A stretch of 64,000 bases of DNA, taken from Bacteroidales bacterium. GTDB taxonomy: Bacteria > Bacteroidota > Bacteroidia > Bacteroidales > P3. The position numbers and the translations under genes were made by a program. The notes beneath the pieces were generated by a model. That model saw only the letters and a list, made by a program, of their open reading frames with translations, did no database searches and was not told where the DNA came from. Position 1 is the first letter of the stretch, and each line of letters opens with the position of its first letter. Shown here piece by piece: positions 24,301 to 30,109 of this stretch. The stretch spans positions 1 through 64,000 of the forward strand of contig JAISPZ010000098.1 of the NCBI GenBank assembly GCA_031274555.1, given 5' to 3'.

Positions 24301-24517
24301 GGCTCCTTCTCGCAATAAGATATACGTGACAGGCTTGGAGGGTTATGATGGCAATGCAGCTGTGTCTATCTTCGATATGCAAGGTCGTGTGATGTTTACA
24401 GGACATATATCGGATATTTTGGGAGGCATTTATGCTCCTGAACGTGCAGGAATGTACTTATTAAAAGTTGTATCCGAAGATGGAACAGCCAAAGCAGTAA
24501 AATTTGTAGTAAAATAA
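9347..24517 (+). CDS. Giant T9SS-secreted repeat adhesin-like surface protein (5,056 aa)
   Basis: Exported by a signal peptide (MKKFLLLLLILAATLS, to about residue 23). The body is about 51 consecutive beta-sandwich-like modules of 80-95 residues, from about residue 124 to 4785. Each reads roughly: SGxVxVxGG, then YxINGxxxxxxT, DGxYxIxNVPxGSxVxITP, GYxVxPDSxxI, NFxYT. This pattern resembles prealbumin-like/carboxypeptidase-regulatory or B-type repeat folds of adhesins. The last about 270 residues are non-repeat and end in a type A T9SS sorting domain (LAVYPNPAPSRNKIYV, then MQGRVMF, YLLKVV). The modules are degenerate except the last 27, which form three copies of a nine-module block. It probably extends from the cell surface and mediates attachment or gliding. 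Ligand unknown. It is the first gene of a three-gene cassette. Confidence 0.85.
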   Translation: MKKFLLLLLILAATLSQGVLKAQISIPGQQGEGSGNIYNSVATRNGKLPAKAVGDALPGPTNANNVSVSANFTNGVNFMPANQGEISLRVGDRSFQPILRDIRGFPVKQVGKIYAGAFQITPNPYEIKGKITVNGGVLTISNVVLKLVVNINDTTVVPINPDGTYLAEVFGSDNIVLFPSCLPGYSIDRAFYKYSNVSSNYSDQNFTYTAKKFNIGGTITVSGGPRTVSEVTKINYTEQGVSKTATVTNGKYNFNADTGTLIVITPVPLAGYEVTTKPDSFNVTGNATDKNIIYTARKFDISGTVTVNGGLKVPDDATISYTVNGGQLQTAAVSGGIYTFKADTGAAVVITPNPLMGYTVTATPNNFTAVKNVTDKNVVYSVKKYSVSGEVSINGGSKTFSDIPDLQVSIKGIPKTINVNDVNGSYTVNDIDSGFSVTVALVHLTGYTESAPVAISSLTENKTFQNLSYTAVQYSVSGTATVEAGCNTLADLIDMRYKVNGLPASGIAINVNPSTGQIGPVLVDSGARVVFYKQPLAGYNVSRDSAVVSAVSAPVTNMDFDYTLQKFSVGGNINIEAGGTLACAAIAGTYSINNKAPQALPIDCGSNTYKILNVPYCARVAVKLNEAAGYYLTGDSVITSSLTGAITDGNFDYKLNRYSIKGKLSFADPGIDINNISPFRYSINGVVNVATVNSADSTYTIANVPYNASVRIIPSVGTDYYAVPDTIEFPSVIADDSTANVTYYRNRLQYYGQVVINSGSHLTYAANFGIQYRINGGSWNNVAVNTSTGAFSVLDIVYGSSLEVSYGNVGCYARSKDNSSWTSVTNVIRDTIRYTPVIYSIAGNVSVIKNASSVINSMGRDRKIYYSINGGAANFVTADATTGHYSISPVYCGSKVVLRAEEPVEYGYKVGPDSIVIPSITNDEIYQNFTYRDTTTKVKNLAVSGKVIVNGGTMSAAGVDIFYRVGNTLRAPVYSASDHSYILTDIPYDSTVIIYPVVKTGYTVSGNIILPNVHDTIINQNIIYTVNTSSVSGLITWNNVVNSTLNSGIMSSLHYIDNSGKRQNLHFEPSTGIYSISDIPYGSTVRLVVPEKKGYLVQPNDTVTISNITTSVFGENINYAYLYTASGKVTIDDGNGIFSFADIKGMTYSIAGGERKPITVSSNGNYTISEKIPHGQSLAVYAQTVPSHSLNKTQYISNSVTATPSVSDLTFNYTLNKYSLFGKLVFIGGNATYKDVTLQYRINGGALQSYNLKDENYSFTNLPYGTSVVVVPSPLDRYNLALDSLIVPALTVNKPDQNLCYIYDTMRQHSIEGHVVVVGGTLSDSGIPVAWTSDGQGRADVLTQQNGIYSIPAVSGRGRIVLRLYPIDGYVCSPDSIVLGPIMSNMRAEPFILTSLSAKRLTATGHVGVINSGQGNLGVMGRKISCYIDGVFSHEIETFSDGGYVVENIQYGSKLELVPRVENNYLVSAERIVINSLTTDTTNLNFIYSDARQNNYTVSGTVHVDKGYDVGRDITALVINYQKTYMGTSSLGVTYPDASGNYSITDVYRSTDIKIYPQNVLGYTLFPDTIALANIKENKTHQDFVYTHSTSDSLSITGTVRTNSNYDLTKVNISVKVNGKLLTRNPLADGTYSIRGIPKGASVTIVPAAIVNYTITPDTISIMSLRESKSNQDFWLEHTDLKNSYIISGSVSITPQGSTSVTVVNYSLNGANTQTSTVGADGRYSLPPVNAGTNVKVWLPDIAGYSAFAKSITLTNVQQDHPDVNFIYIKDDVLRNNVFGRVYILGGTIPVENRIVRYKTGVGKWKFVATVTDGSYVISDLAINTNLRIEPVSEVDLQAYKLAPASRNITVKEDITGQDFVYSIKRYSIKGTVNIEDGWLTLDSLSNKLKYKVDGNPLQLLGLNVATGEFEIGEIAYGSKITMHYYKKTHYVITPSSMVFNSVKDSIKDANITYSLERFNLSGGVAMSDTSLPPAYNYINKVFAKVNHGALVSLPVGVNNLYNRDTLPYGTHVVLYPMSIAGYTAFPDSIVIDGVDKDTSNNNFTYSSATYRVAGHFSMATGSPSILSSLKEIEYTVNGGHRIKDTVVNGYFEIRNRRYGENITLYPPVIAGYVATPNYLVVAGLSEDTLNNNFVYSINRFDISGRVTISGGNLTYSGMGDSVYYHIRDGITRKIAIDGSGNYAITNVPYGTGISIWVPTVAGYTIAPTDTIRISSVTTSLTDENFNYTIKSFRVSGNVTVKGGTLAIKSLNYKINGISGVATVYSDGGYVISTNVPFGSRVVITPAQQTGYTLSSDSLVIASIEQDSLKNDITYTVKPCPVFGKVSITNGVLTLSELGVVYYTINDGAVRATVIDSTTGAYVIPEAVYGNKVVIMAAAYTGYDITPAVQITFSALTDTSRNNDFVYTLKKSSVSGYITANDNMKLSDVPIYVNMDGALDTIYTVANGRFKISDIPFGASLVLTPSIADCYVVSPLFKNVFNVTASIDLYDVFRYSVNTYTLRGAVSVTNGGLLSSNDRTVYYTINHNNMEVKDSVYTKSDGSFTIDDIPCGSSVELTPKAESGYSVTPKSLLVTNVTNNIDTGLFIYRFTNRSIHDVFGTVSVIGGALSNAGLDVNYSINGVPQTPVKTGAGGAYALLNIYDSSRVVVTLPAKVSYVALPDSLVINTLIGTMHNQNLVYVCADSGTYTASGRVFIDGGALDLTAVNLSYSINGVSMPSSIRPSSNGDYTISNLPFNSNVVIKPSMETNYKVSPDSIAIASLRGNTNGHDFVYTSVPTPATVSWLGMVEVRGGSQSAGNITVNYSIDGGAAASVLTEADGRYKISNIDTGKRVSVWIDAATYPDYAITPDSIKKAAVSTSVINADFLLEYRLSVDISGTVSFAGDSGYMSVHNKVIYYAINGNNIDSVYTDKAGQWVITNVPRGSEITITSETIDGYVVSPTSLVILNVVRSYKDINFVYTASGLKTFVVTGNVAVTGGPLSVVGIKIPYTVNGVADTVITRSDGSYVIPNLPYKSKVVITPLPVDDYAVAPQALTFNSLDANETGVIIYTFLAVRLYDIGGLVIVSEGKLLPEQTTVSYTVNGVAKPAVPVTQNGSYIITGLSYGDSVAVISADKVGYTVSPANYIIDSIKNFRNDLNFVYTVKSYPIFGKVSITGGSLALSTVGVVYYNINGGETQAAVINRATGEYKILGAVYGDTIKITAPECAGYKIMPDSVINIFALSDTSRGNDFNYNFDQIILSGYITSDGSMSLTGVPIYAEVNGVRDTVYTLAGGLFTILNIPEGASVRLTPSTNDCYAVSPSFKNISDVRASLNTGNVFHYIARTYTLRGAVSVTGGALPVSDRTVYYSINDNGLITNDSIITASDGSYNITNIHCGSSITLTPKVEREYNVTPASLAVSNITSNIDTGLFIYHFTNYSQHDITGTISVIGGRLSASGLTVNYSVNGSTSSVTTAADGSYVIPSVRHGSSVLISVLVRTGYLALPDSISIDTLVSALSNQNFVYISTDSGIYTASGHVFIDGGALDVKTVTLNYSVNGVLMPFGVKPSNNGDYIISNLPFGSRVVIKPSAETNYTVSPDSNTIASLRSNINGQDFVYTPVPVPATVSWYGIVEVNGGPQSASGITVNYSVDGVASSVLTGADGRYTITGLTVGKRVNAWIDAATYSEYAITPDSITEAPLANSKVNADFLLKYKLDVNIAGTVSFTPSGQSVNNRKVNYVIDDTVFGAVYTDVAGQWIIPNVPRGSDVFVTVPEIENYVSPHDWLLVNVDRSISNVHLVYTSVTLKTFSLTGYVAVTGGTLSAAGIPIPYTVDGVLHTDTTRADGSYAIYGLPYKSNVVITPIRMSEYEVSPRLVNFDSIQVNQTANILYIHHSLVKYTISGLVTVADGSLRPEEVVINYTVNGAPKSVVVAANGNYFIDSLPRNAKVVLTPEKKNGYSVTLSERVFDSVQDFYRNINFVYTSTAKNCPVSGKVRITDGSLTLSQVGVVYYNINGGKTQSAVINTTTGEYSISNTMIGDTVTITAPVFAGYTVSPNVNITINSLADTSRGNDFTYHLNYLSLSGYITMSDSSNLAGIPVHVNVDGTPDTVYTVANGLFTVTDIPFDATVVLDAGVLGCYSASPTYRIVKNVRDTVKLGNVFHYIAREYFVYGFVSVTGGNMSASARTVYYAINNNGVIINDSVTTDKDGSYFVTNIRCGSSITLTPKAEQGYDVNPSGLTISDINSNTEASMFVYHTNTGSLYDIFGTVSVMGGTLSVSGLTVNYSTDSVTSSVTTADDGSYVIAAVHRGSKVTVSVPYKVGYTALPDSILIDTLRSTLSNQNFVYVCADSGNYSVSGRVFVDGGTLDVTTVTLKYSVNGVSPDTNGDYTIKGVPFGSRVVIIPSAKANYTVFPDSITITSLRSDLTGQDFIYTPVPTPATVSWHGTVKVHGGSQSASGITVNYSVDSTVSSVLTGADGRYTITGLAVGKRVNAWINAATYPDYTITPDSIIKAPLVTSVVNADFLLDHTNSIDISGTVSFVPSASTSASMSVSGRKVDYSGSVSGSVYTDAVGQWTIPDVPKGSNILVTVPDVVGYVTPAAVSLTKVADDIKNVHLIYTDTAVKTYVITGYVAVTGGWLSASNVKIPYTLGGVSDTVITRADGSYMILKIPYKSDVVITPPVENGYDVMPWSVSFNSIQKDNMVNIIYVEQSLMRYAVSGLVTVVSARGNLRPEQAVINYSIEDVAQTAATVSPSGNYLIGRIPRNSKVVLRPEKKAGYTVTPSEVIYDSIHEFYGDVNFVYTDTNYVAGADTSAPHAVSISVNGVPIMIDDTMEYTLPCGSDTIVIAVAHDTGMYCPYGKVITDIVRSGSYTKTYGITVVNPTAYGDTAKTYTLHIRKRFELYDIVEERYNNALVVINNPSVNGGYSFSEYTWYKSETKNGLGSVIGTKQYYSAGPNEKNLLNEEVYYYVVLREAKLGMEQTCSAKVVLRGDVKSLAVYPNPAPSRNKIYVTGLEGYDGNAAVSIFDMQGRVMFTGHISDILGGIYAPERAGMYLLKVVSEDGTAKAVKFVVK
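16294..23702 (+). repeat. Three tandem copies of a nine-module (about 2.47 kb) super-repeat inside the adhesin
   Basis: Modules 25-33, 34-42 and 43-51 correspond one to one. Copies start at about 16294, 18776 and 21236. In each the order is: PVFGKVSI with GVVYYxING; SGYIT; TYTLRGAVSVT; FGTVSVIGG; CADSGxYxASGRVFIDGGALD; PATVSWxGxVEVxGG; ISGTVSF; KTFxxTGxVAVTGG; and a final module with GGLVxV. Spacing is close to 2,460-2,480 bp each time. Nucleotide similarity is high but not complete (for example around 17690, 20165 and 22610). Confidence 0.88.
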
Positions 24518-24529
24518 AATTATAAGAAT

Positions 24530-25480
24530 ATGAAACAATTTTCAGTAAAGATTTTGTTTGTAGCCGTCATCTCACTCTTGACCTTGTTGCCTTCACAGGC
24601 AGCAGGGGGTAAGGGGGAGCTTTTGATAGGCGGTAATGGCGGAGTGTCTTTGTTTTCGCTCGGCAATAAAACGACCTTAGGCACTTCTCAATTGGGCTTA
24701 AACTATGGCTTTGGTTTGGAATATAACGCGAATTTATTCAGCAACAGGAAGTTTGGCTTAGGTCTTGTGATAGGTGTCAAATACCGCTCTTTGAGTGGTA
24801 CTGTGACTCTTGATAATTTTTCTCAGGACAAAGCCTTAAACAAAGAGATAGACGGAGCAATTATTCGGAATAATTTCGAGTTTTATGCCGACATCAAAGG
24901 TTATAAGAGTACTAACACTTTGTCCTACCTGCAATTTCCTGTTTATTTTCGTGAGATGTTTTACATTTCGCGTGGTTGTGCATGGTTTCTGGAGGAGGGT
25001 GTCAATCTTGGTTATGGCTTGAAAGGCAGGACAGAGAACACGATAGATCAACTTAGGACTCGTGGTTATTTTCCTGAGGCGAATGTATCCATTGATGACA
25101 TCAAATTCAGGGGTTTTGGTTCTTGGAATAACATTTCGTTTTCTAATGAGAGCAAGCTCAACTTTGCTGCTGATGCTCATTTAGAAACAGGTGTCAAGGT
25201 GCATTTCGCAGGCTTTGGTGTAATTTATATAGGCATTTATGCTGACTATGCTTTACTGCAAAGTTACAAAGAGGTGTCCTCTGGCGATTTTGGTGGAGAT
25301 TTGGTACAATATCAGACGGACAAGCCGGGCGAATTTAAGTATGCTCCGTCGTTATACAAAAGCAAGTATGGTGACAGCAGGCTTCATCCCCTTTCGTTTG
25401 GTTTGAGTTTACGTTTAGGTCTTAACTTCGACAGAATGTCGCTTGGCAACGGTAGACCGATGTACGAAGACAGACACTAA
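24530..25480 (+). CDS. Outer-membrane beta-barrel protein of the adhesin cassette
   Basis: A 316-residue exported protein with signal peptide MKQFSVKILFVAVISLLTLL, cleaved near SQAA. The mature part has alternating glycine/aromatic strands (LLIGGNGGVSLF, LGLNYGFGLEYNA, FGLGLVIGVKYRS, FGLSLRLGLNF) typical of an 8-12-strand outer-membrane barrel. It lies 12 nt after the adhesin stop, so co-transcription is very likely. In gliding Flavobacteria a PorP/SprF-type membrane protein is encoded next to the giant adhesin SprB. This protein occupies the same place, but I do not see the usual PorP/SprF N-terminal signature, so only a positional analogy is claimed. Confidence 0.7.
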   Translation: MKQFSVKILFVAVISLLTLLPSQAAGGKGELLIGGNGGVSLFSLGNKTTLGTSQLGLNYGFGLEYNANLFSNRKFGLGLVIGVKYRSLSGTVTLDNFSQDKALNKEIDGAIIRNNFEFYADIKGYKSTNTLSYLQFPVYFREMFYISRGCAWFLEEGVNLGYGLKGRTENTIDQLRTRGYFPEANVSIDDIKFRGFGSWNNISFSNESKLNFAADAHLETGVKVHFAGFGVIYIGIYADYALLQSYKEVSSGDFGGDLVQYQTDKPGEFKYAPSLYKSKYGDSRLHPLSFGLSLRLGLNFDRMSLGNGRPMYEDRH

Positions 25481-25482
25481 TC

Positions 25483-25562
25483 AATTACGAATTACGAATT
25501 ACGAAAACCAACAGCCGTCACGGGCACAAACAATAATTAACAATTAACAATTGACAATTAAT
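25483..25562. repeat. ATTACGA / ATTGACA intergenic repeat
   Basis: Immediately after the beta-barrel stop: tcaATTACGAATTACGAATTACGA, a 13-mer-like remnant (cgggcacaaacaat), then aattaacaattaacaattgacaatta before the next start. Same family as the blocks at 1.8, 5.8 and 27.4 kb. Confidence 0.8.
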
Positions 25563-25569
25563 AAAGCGT

Positions 25570-27387
25570 ATGAAAAAAATAATAATATGTTTAGCATGTG
25601 CACTACTTGTAGTTTTCACAGCTTTTGGTGCTCCCAGAAAGAAAGATGTTTCGGAAGCCGAAACAACTCAAAATCTTCTTTATCGTCAATCTTTGGATCT
25701 CTATAAAAAGGGTAATATCGAGCAGGCAAAGGCAATTTGGAAGCAGACAATGGATGTTTCCACAACCGATGTTACTCAGCGGGCACGCATGACTTCTCTT
25801 TTGCAAATGGCAGAATATGCCGAGAAAAAGATTGCAAATCCTGAGGATGTAGAGCGCAAAATGATTTCCGCCAGCGATACAGGTTCAGCTGATGTAGCAC
25901 CTCTCGCGACAGGTGATGAATTGACGATTTACTTTACCTCTCGCCGCAAAAACCCACTTGGTGAAAAGATGTATAAGCAAAGAGGTATTTATGCCGATAA
26001 TGTATATCGTGCCACACGTACTTCTTATACAAGTAATGAGTGGGAAGTTGAGCTTTTAGGTCCTCCTGTAAGCAGCCATGACCACGATGGCACTGCTGGT
26101 ATTTCCGCTGACGGACGTAATATTTTTGTCTATAAAGGGTCTTCTGATTTCGGTTTTTTTGAGATGGATCCTATAAAAGGCACTGTCTATATGGATTTGA
26201 AAAAGAAATATCCAAGTTTAAAATTAGGTGATGCTCACATCAGTTCTATTGCTGTCAGCGAAGACGAAAGAATTGTAATCTATTCTGCCTACGAGTTGGA
26301 GGGTGGCTACGGTGAGTCTGATTTATGGCTTGTAGAAAAGGATGTTTATGACGGCTCGTACGGCGAGCCTGTAAACTTAGGTCCAACCATAAATACGTTG
26401 AGAGATGAGATTTCAGTTTCCATGACTCCTGATGGCAAGACAATTTTCTTTGCTTCTGACGGACATCCGACAATGGGTGGCTATGACATTTATCGTTCAA
26501 GGCGTATAGGCGACAGCGTTTGGGAGACACCTGTTAATTTGGGTCATCCGATAAATACTACTGCCAATGATATTTATTATTTTTCTGTGGCTACCAATCC
26601 CAAGCATGGTTATTATTCTTCTGAAAATCCCTATTCAAAAGGTGTTTACGATATTTATTATGTAGATATTTTGAGCGATATTTTGTCTGATACAGAGAAG
26701 GCAGCTATGGAGAAAGCTGCTGCTGATAAGGCAGAGGCGGAGCGTTTAGAGAAGGAGCGTATAGCTCTTGAAGCACGAAAGCAAACTGAGAGCGAGGCAA
26801 GAAAGCGTGAGGAGAAGTTAAAGGCAGAGGCTGCTGCTCGTGACGCTGCGGCAAGGGAGCGTGAGGAACAGTTAAGATTGGCTGCTGCTCTTCGTGAAGC
26901 TGAAGCCGCTGCTCGCGAAGCACAAATGAAAGCTGATTATGCAGCTCGTGAGGACAGCATAAAAAATGCTGCTGCAAATCGTGAAGCCGAGCTATTAGCT
27001 AAAAAGGGCTATCAGGATATAAATTCTTTGACTGATGTAAAGGTTGGTGACAAAGTTATCTTGAAGAATGTATTTTTTGAGATAGGTAAGGCAACTATTT
27101 TACCTGAATCTTATGCCGAATTAGAGAAAGTATATGTTCTGTTGGTGAATAATCCCAATATTAGACTTGAGGTGTCTGGTCATACCGACAACACCGGCAG
27201 GCGAGCTACTAATATGAAATTATCTGAGGGTCGTGCGCAGAGCGTGACAACTTATTTGAAAGCTAAAGGCATTAATCCGGGACGTTTATCTGTCAAGGGC
27301 TATGGTCCCGATGTTCCAATCGAAAGCAACGAATCAACTCTTGGACGCTCCTTAAACCGCCGTGTTGAGTTTATTGTGATAAAATAG
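25570..27387 (+). CDS. PD40/OmpA-family peptidoglycan-associated outer-membrane protein
   Basis: A 605-residue exported protein (signal peptide to about residue 20). Residues 30-90 resemble TPR helices. A WD40-like PD40 propeller follows, with repeats such as ISADGRNIFVYKGS, SEDERIVIYSAYE and TPDGKTIFFASD. Next is a long Ala/Glu/Lys/Arg coiled coil (about 375-475), then an OmpA domain with VFFEIGKATILPESYAEL, LEVSGHTDNTG and NRRVEFIVI, which binds peptidoglycan through the conserved Asp/Arg. This architecture is found among T9SS and gliding-associated proteins (PorE-like). It ends the cassette begun by the giant adhesin and may anchor it to the cell wall; that role is inferred from neighbourhood. 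Confidence 0.85.
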   Translation: MKKIIICLACALLVVFTAFGAPRKKDVSEAETTQNLLYRQSLDLYKKGNIEQAKAIWKQTMDVSTTDVTQRARMTSLLQMAEYAEKKIANPEDVERKMISASDTGSADVAPLATGDELTIYFTSRRKNPLGEKMYKQRGIYADNVYRATRTSYTSNEWEVELLGPPVSSHDHDGTAGISADGRNIFVYKGSSDFGFFEMDPIKGTVYMDLKKKYPSLKLGDAHISSIAVSEDERIVIYSAYELEGGYGESDLWLVEKDVYDGSYGEPVNLGPTINTLRDEISVSMTPDGKTIFFASDGHPTMGGYDIYRSRRIGDSVWETPVNLGHPINTTANDIYYFSVATNPKHGYYSSENPYSKGVYDIYYVDILSDILSDTEKAAMEKAAADKAEAERLEKERIALEARKQTESEARKREEKLKAEAAARDAAAREREEQLRLAAALREAEAAAREAQMKADYAAREDSIKNAAANREAELLAKKGYQDINSLTDVKVGDKVILKNVFFEIGKATILPESYAELEKVYVLLVNNPNIRLEVSGHTDNTGRRATNMKLSEGRAQSVTTYLKAKGINPGRLSVKGYGPDVPIESNESTLGRSLNRRVEFIVIK

Positions 27388-27626
27388 CAAATCAATTACG
27401 AACTACGAAATCAATTACGAATTACGAATTACGAATTACGAATTACGAATTACGAACCCAACGGTTGTTGTTTTTACCGCTTGTCTGGCTTGATTTAATT
27501 GCGATTTAGTTCAATTACGAATTACGAGAACCGACAGTCATTATATGCACAAACGATATGCACAAGTAACAACCGCGTCAGCAATAATTGACAATTGACA
27601 ATTGACAATTAACAATTGACAACGTA
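27388..27626. repeat. Composite intergenic repeat between convergent genes, entering the mtaB 3' end
   Basis: After the OmpA-gene stop come ATTACGA heptamers (27394-27455), a GT-rich spacer with gttgttgtttttaccgc, another attacga copy, cgcgtcagc, and four ATTGACA-type units (27584-27622). The last part lies inside the mtaB reading frame. Confidence 0.85.
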
Positions 27627-28861
27627 TTGATTTTTTCGGGGTTGAATGGAGCTTTTACACGCAGGTAATTTTCGGTGTAGCCAAACATAAATTTCTCTTT
27701 TTTGTCAGCGTGTCCTTCCCAAAGGACAGTTACATCCTGCCCCTCAAATTTCTTGCAAAAACTTTCTTTTTTTGATTGCGAAAGTTGATGTAACTTTTCA
27801 CTCCTGCGTTTACGTTCGACAGCGGTATTTACAGGTGTTATGCGCGAAGCTAACGCTTCAGGTCTGTTGGAATATGTAAAAACATGAAGTGCCGAAACAG
27901 GCAGAGATAGCAGAAACTCGTACGTTTCGTTGAACAGTTCTTCTGTTTCGGTGGGAAAGCCGACAATAACGTCCGCAGCAATGAAAGCATGCGGGATTTT
28001 ACTGTGAATTTGATTTACTTTTTCTGCAAATAATTCACGTTTGTAATGTCGTTTCATATCACGCAGTATAGCGTTGCTGCCTGATTGTAGCGGGATGTGA
28101 AAATGAGGCATTAACTTTTTTTCACTCGCAACCAAGTCAATGATTTCTTCGGTAAGCAAATCAGGCTCAATGGAAGAAATACGATAGCGTTCAATGCCGT
28201 CAATAGGCAACAAGGCACGAATAAGGTCAGCGAGCGTTTCGTTTCCGTTGTTATTCCCGCTTCCAAAATCCCCAATATTAACACCCGTAAAAATAACTTC
28301 TTTAATACCCTTAGCAGCAATTTCTTCGGCAACCCTTACTGTGTCGGCGACACTTGCACTGCGACTTCTTCCGCGTGCGTATGGCACAGCGCAATAGGTG
28401 CAGAAATTATTGCAGCCGTCCTGAATTTTAAAAAATGCGCGTGTTCTGCCTGTCGTAGAGTAGAGTGGGGTGAAAGTGTTTTGACCGACTGCTTTTAAAG
28501 TGTTTTTAGTTGTAGCTTCGACAGTGGTCTTTGCGGGGGCTTCCAAAAGATTAAAAAGTTGTTCTTTGTCATTCGTACCAAGTATAATCTCAACACCCTC
28601 AATTTGCCTGATGACTTCGGGTCGCAGCTGCGAAAAACAACCCATCACAACAACTCTGCCGTTGCGCCTTACAGCACGAGCGATAGTTTGTCGGCACTTC
28701 TTTTCTGCCTGTGCCGTAACGGTACAGGTATTTATAACATAAATGTCAGCGTCATCTTCAAAATCAACAACAGTATAACCACGCTTTATGGCTTCCGTCG
28801 CCAATGACGATGTTTCCGCGAAATTTAGTTTGCAACCGAGTGTATGAAAAGCGATAATCAA
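27578..28861 (-). CDS. mtaB: tRNA t6A37 methylthiotransferase MtaB
   Basis: A 427-residue radical-SAM enzyme that adds a methylthio group to N6-threonylcarbamoyl-A37 of ANN-decoding tRNAs. The N-terminal UPF0004 domain supplies three cluster cysteines (LGCKLN, INTCTVT, VMGCFSQ). The radical-SAM loop is CNNFCTYCAVPYARG, and a TRAM-like C-terminal segment (GQDVTVLWEG) follows. Its start overlaps the ketoacyl-synthase stop by 4 nt, so the two are translationally coupled. Oddity: the last about 16 residues (NTLSIVNCQLSIVNYC) are encoded by ATTGACA repeat units, so an intergenic repeat has replaced or extended the natural C-terminus. Confidence 0.93.
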   Translation of the reverse strand: MIIAFHTLGCKLNFAETSSLATEAIKRGYTVVDFEDDADIYVINTCTVTAQAEKKCRQTIARAVRRNGRVVVMGCFSQLRPEVIRQIEGVEIILGTNDKEQLFNLLEAPAKTTVEATTKNTLKAVGQNTFTPLYSTTGRTRAFFKIQDGCNNFCTYCAVPYARGRSRSASVADTVRVAEEIAAKGIKEVIFTGVNIGDFGSGNNNGNETLADLIRALLPIDGIERYRISSIEPDLLTEEIIDLVASEKKLMPHFHIPLQSGSNAILRDMKRHYKRELFAEKVNQIHSKIPHAFIAADVIVGFPTETEELFNETYEFLLSLPVSALHVFTYSNRPEALASRITPVNTAVERKRRSEKLHQLSQSKKESFCKKFEGQDVTVLWEGHADKKEKFMFGYTENYLRVKAPFNPEKINTLSIVNCQLSIVNYC

Positions 28862-30081
28862 TTTGTGATTTTTTTTATAACGAGCGAAGAATTTGTTCCA
28901 CCAAAACCGAATGAGTTTGAAAGGAAAAGGTCAAAATCTGTATCAATACGCGAGGTGGGAATATTCAATTGCGAAGTGATGTCATCACCCTCTTCGTAAT
29001 TTAAATTCGGCGCAATAAATCCGCCATGCGCCATGAGGAGCGAATATACAATTTCACTTGCGCCTGCCATCCACATTTCGTGTCCTGTATAGGATTTCGT
29101 GGATGCCACATAAGGGCGTAGAGAGCCAAAAACTTTTAGTAATGCAGCTGCTTCGTTTCTGTCGCCAACGTGCGTAGAAGTGGCGTGTGCATTGATGTAA
29201 GCAATATCATCCTGATTAACACCAGACTGTTCAATAGCCATTTTTAGCGAGCGATAAGGACCGTCAATATTAGGAACAGAAAGATGTTCACCGTTGGACG
29301 AGAAACCGTAGCCGATAATCTCGCCAAGTATCGGTGCGCCACGCTTAATGGCACTGTCATAACTTTCTACAATAAGCGTTGCCGCTCCACCTGACGGCAC
29401 AAGTCCATCTCGTTTGCTATCGAATGGGCGAGATGCTTTGGTCGGCTCGTCTTCCCGTTTGGAAAAAGCACTTAGTCCGTCAAAACTGCCGACAGCATAA
29501 GGGTTTACTTCTTGTGCCCCACCGCAAACGACGATGTTTTGTAGCCCCTGCTTTACGAGTAAATATGCGAGTCCGACAGCATGTGAGCCACTTGCACACG
29601 CGCCTGAAATTGTGAAGTTTATGCCTCGTAAATTAAATAGACATGATAAATTCATGGTAACAGTAGAATTCATCGACTGGAATATGTTACCACTACCTAT
29701 AAGTGCAGTATTTCTTCTTTCCCTGACAATATCAACTCCTGTAATCACAGGCACAGCACTACTGTCGTTACCATAAAGGATACCCACTTCATTGTCGTGT
29801 AAAAAACTTTCGTCTATACCACTCTGCTTCAATGCTTCCAATGTCGCGACATAAGCGTATGCGCCCTGTTGTGGAATGCTTATACGACTTTTGCGGTCTA
29901 AAAATTCCTTTAAATCAACATCAGGCAGAACACCTGTAAGTGCCGATTGAAAACCAAATTCTTTTCGGACAGGATCAATAGAAATACCTGATTTACCGTC
30001 AAACAGTGATTGTCTAACTTCTTCCTTGTTTAGTCCAAGGCATGAATAAATGCCCATACCTGTTATTACAACACGCTTCAT
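28858..30081 (-). CDS. Beta-ketoacyl-ACP synthase (FabF/FabB family)
   Basis: A 407-residue condensing enzyme of fatty-acid or related polyketide synthesis. The nucleophile is in SGACASGSHAVG (Cys about 162), with the two catalytic histidines in NAHATSTHVGD and TGHEMWMAGASE, and a C-terminal NSFGFGGTNSS glycine-rich loop. I place the start at ATG 30081 (MKRVVITGMG). Upstream in-frame ATG 30087 and TTG 30093 would only add MY repeats. It is the first gene of a two-gene operon with mtaB. The sequence differs from textbook FabF enough that a specialised role (for example in aryl-polyene or lipid-A acyl synthesis) is possible. Confidence 0.88.
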   Translation of the reverse strand: MKRVVITGMGIYSCLGLNKEEVRQSLFDGKSGISIDPVRKEFGFQSALTGVLPDVDLKEFLDRKSRISIPQQGAYAYVATLEALKQSGIDESFLHDNEVGILYGNDSSAVPVITGVDIVRERRNTALIGSGNIFQSMNSTVTMNLSCLFNLRGINFTISGACASGSHAVGLAYLLVKQGLQNIVVCGGAQEVNPYAVGSFDGLSAFSKREDEPTKASRPFDSKRDGLVPSGGAATLIVESYDSAIKRGAPILGEIIGYGFSSNGEHLSVPNIDGPYRSLKMAIEQSGVNQDDIAYINAHATSTHVGDRNEAAALLKVFGSLRPYVASTKSYTGHEMWMAGASEIVYSLLMAHGGFIAPNLNYEEGDDITSQLNIPTSRIDTDFDLFLSNSFGFGGTNSSLVIKKITN

Positions 30082-30109
30082 ATACATATACAAAATAAGT
30101 TTTGGGCGA

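Noticed and set aside
9347..24517. Numerous minus-strand Tyr/Arg/Cys-rich ORFs opposite the giant gene
   Set aside because: They repeat with the modules and are mirror frames of the coding strand.
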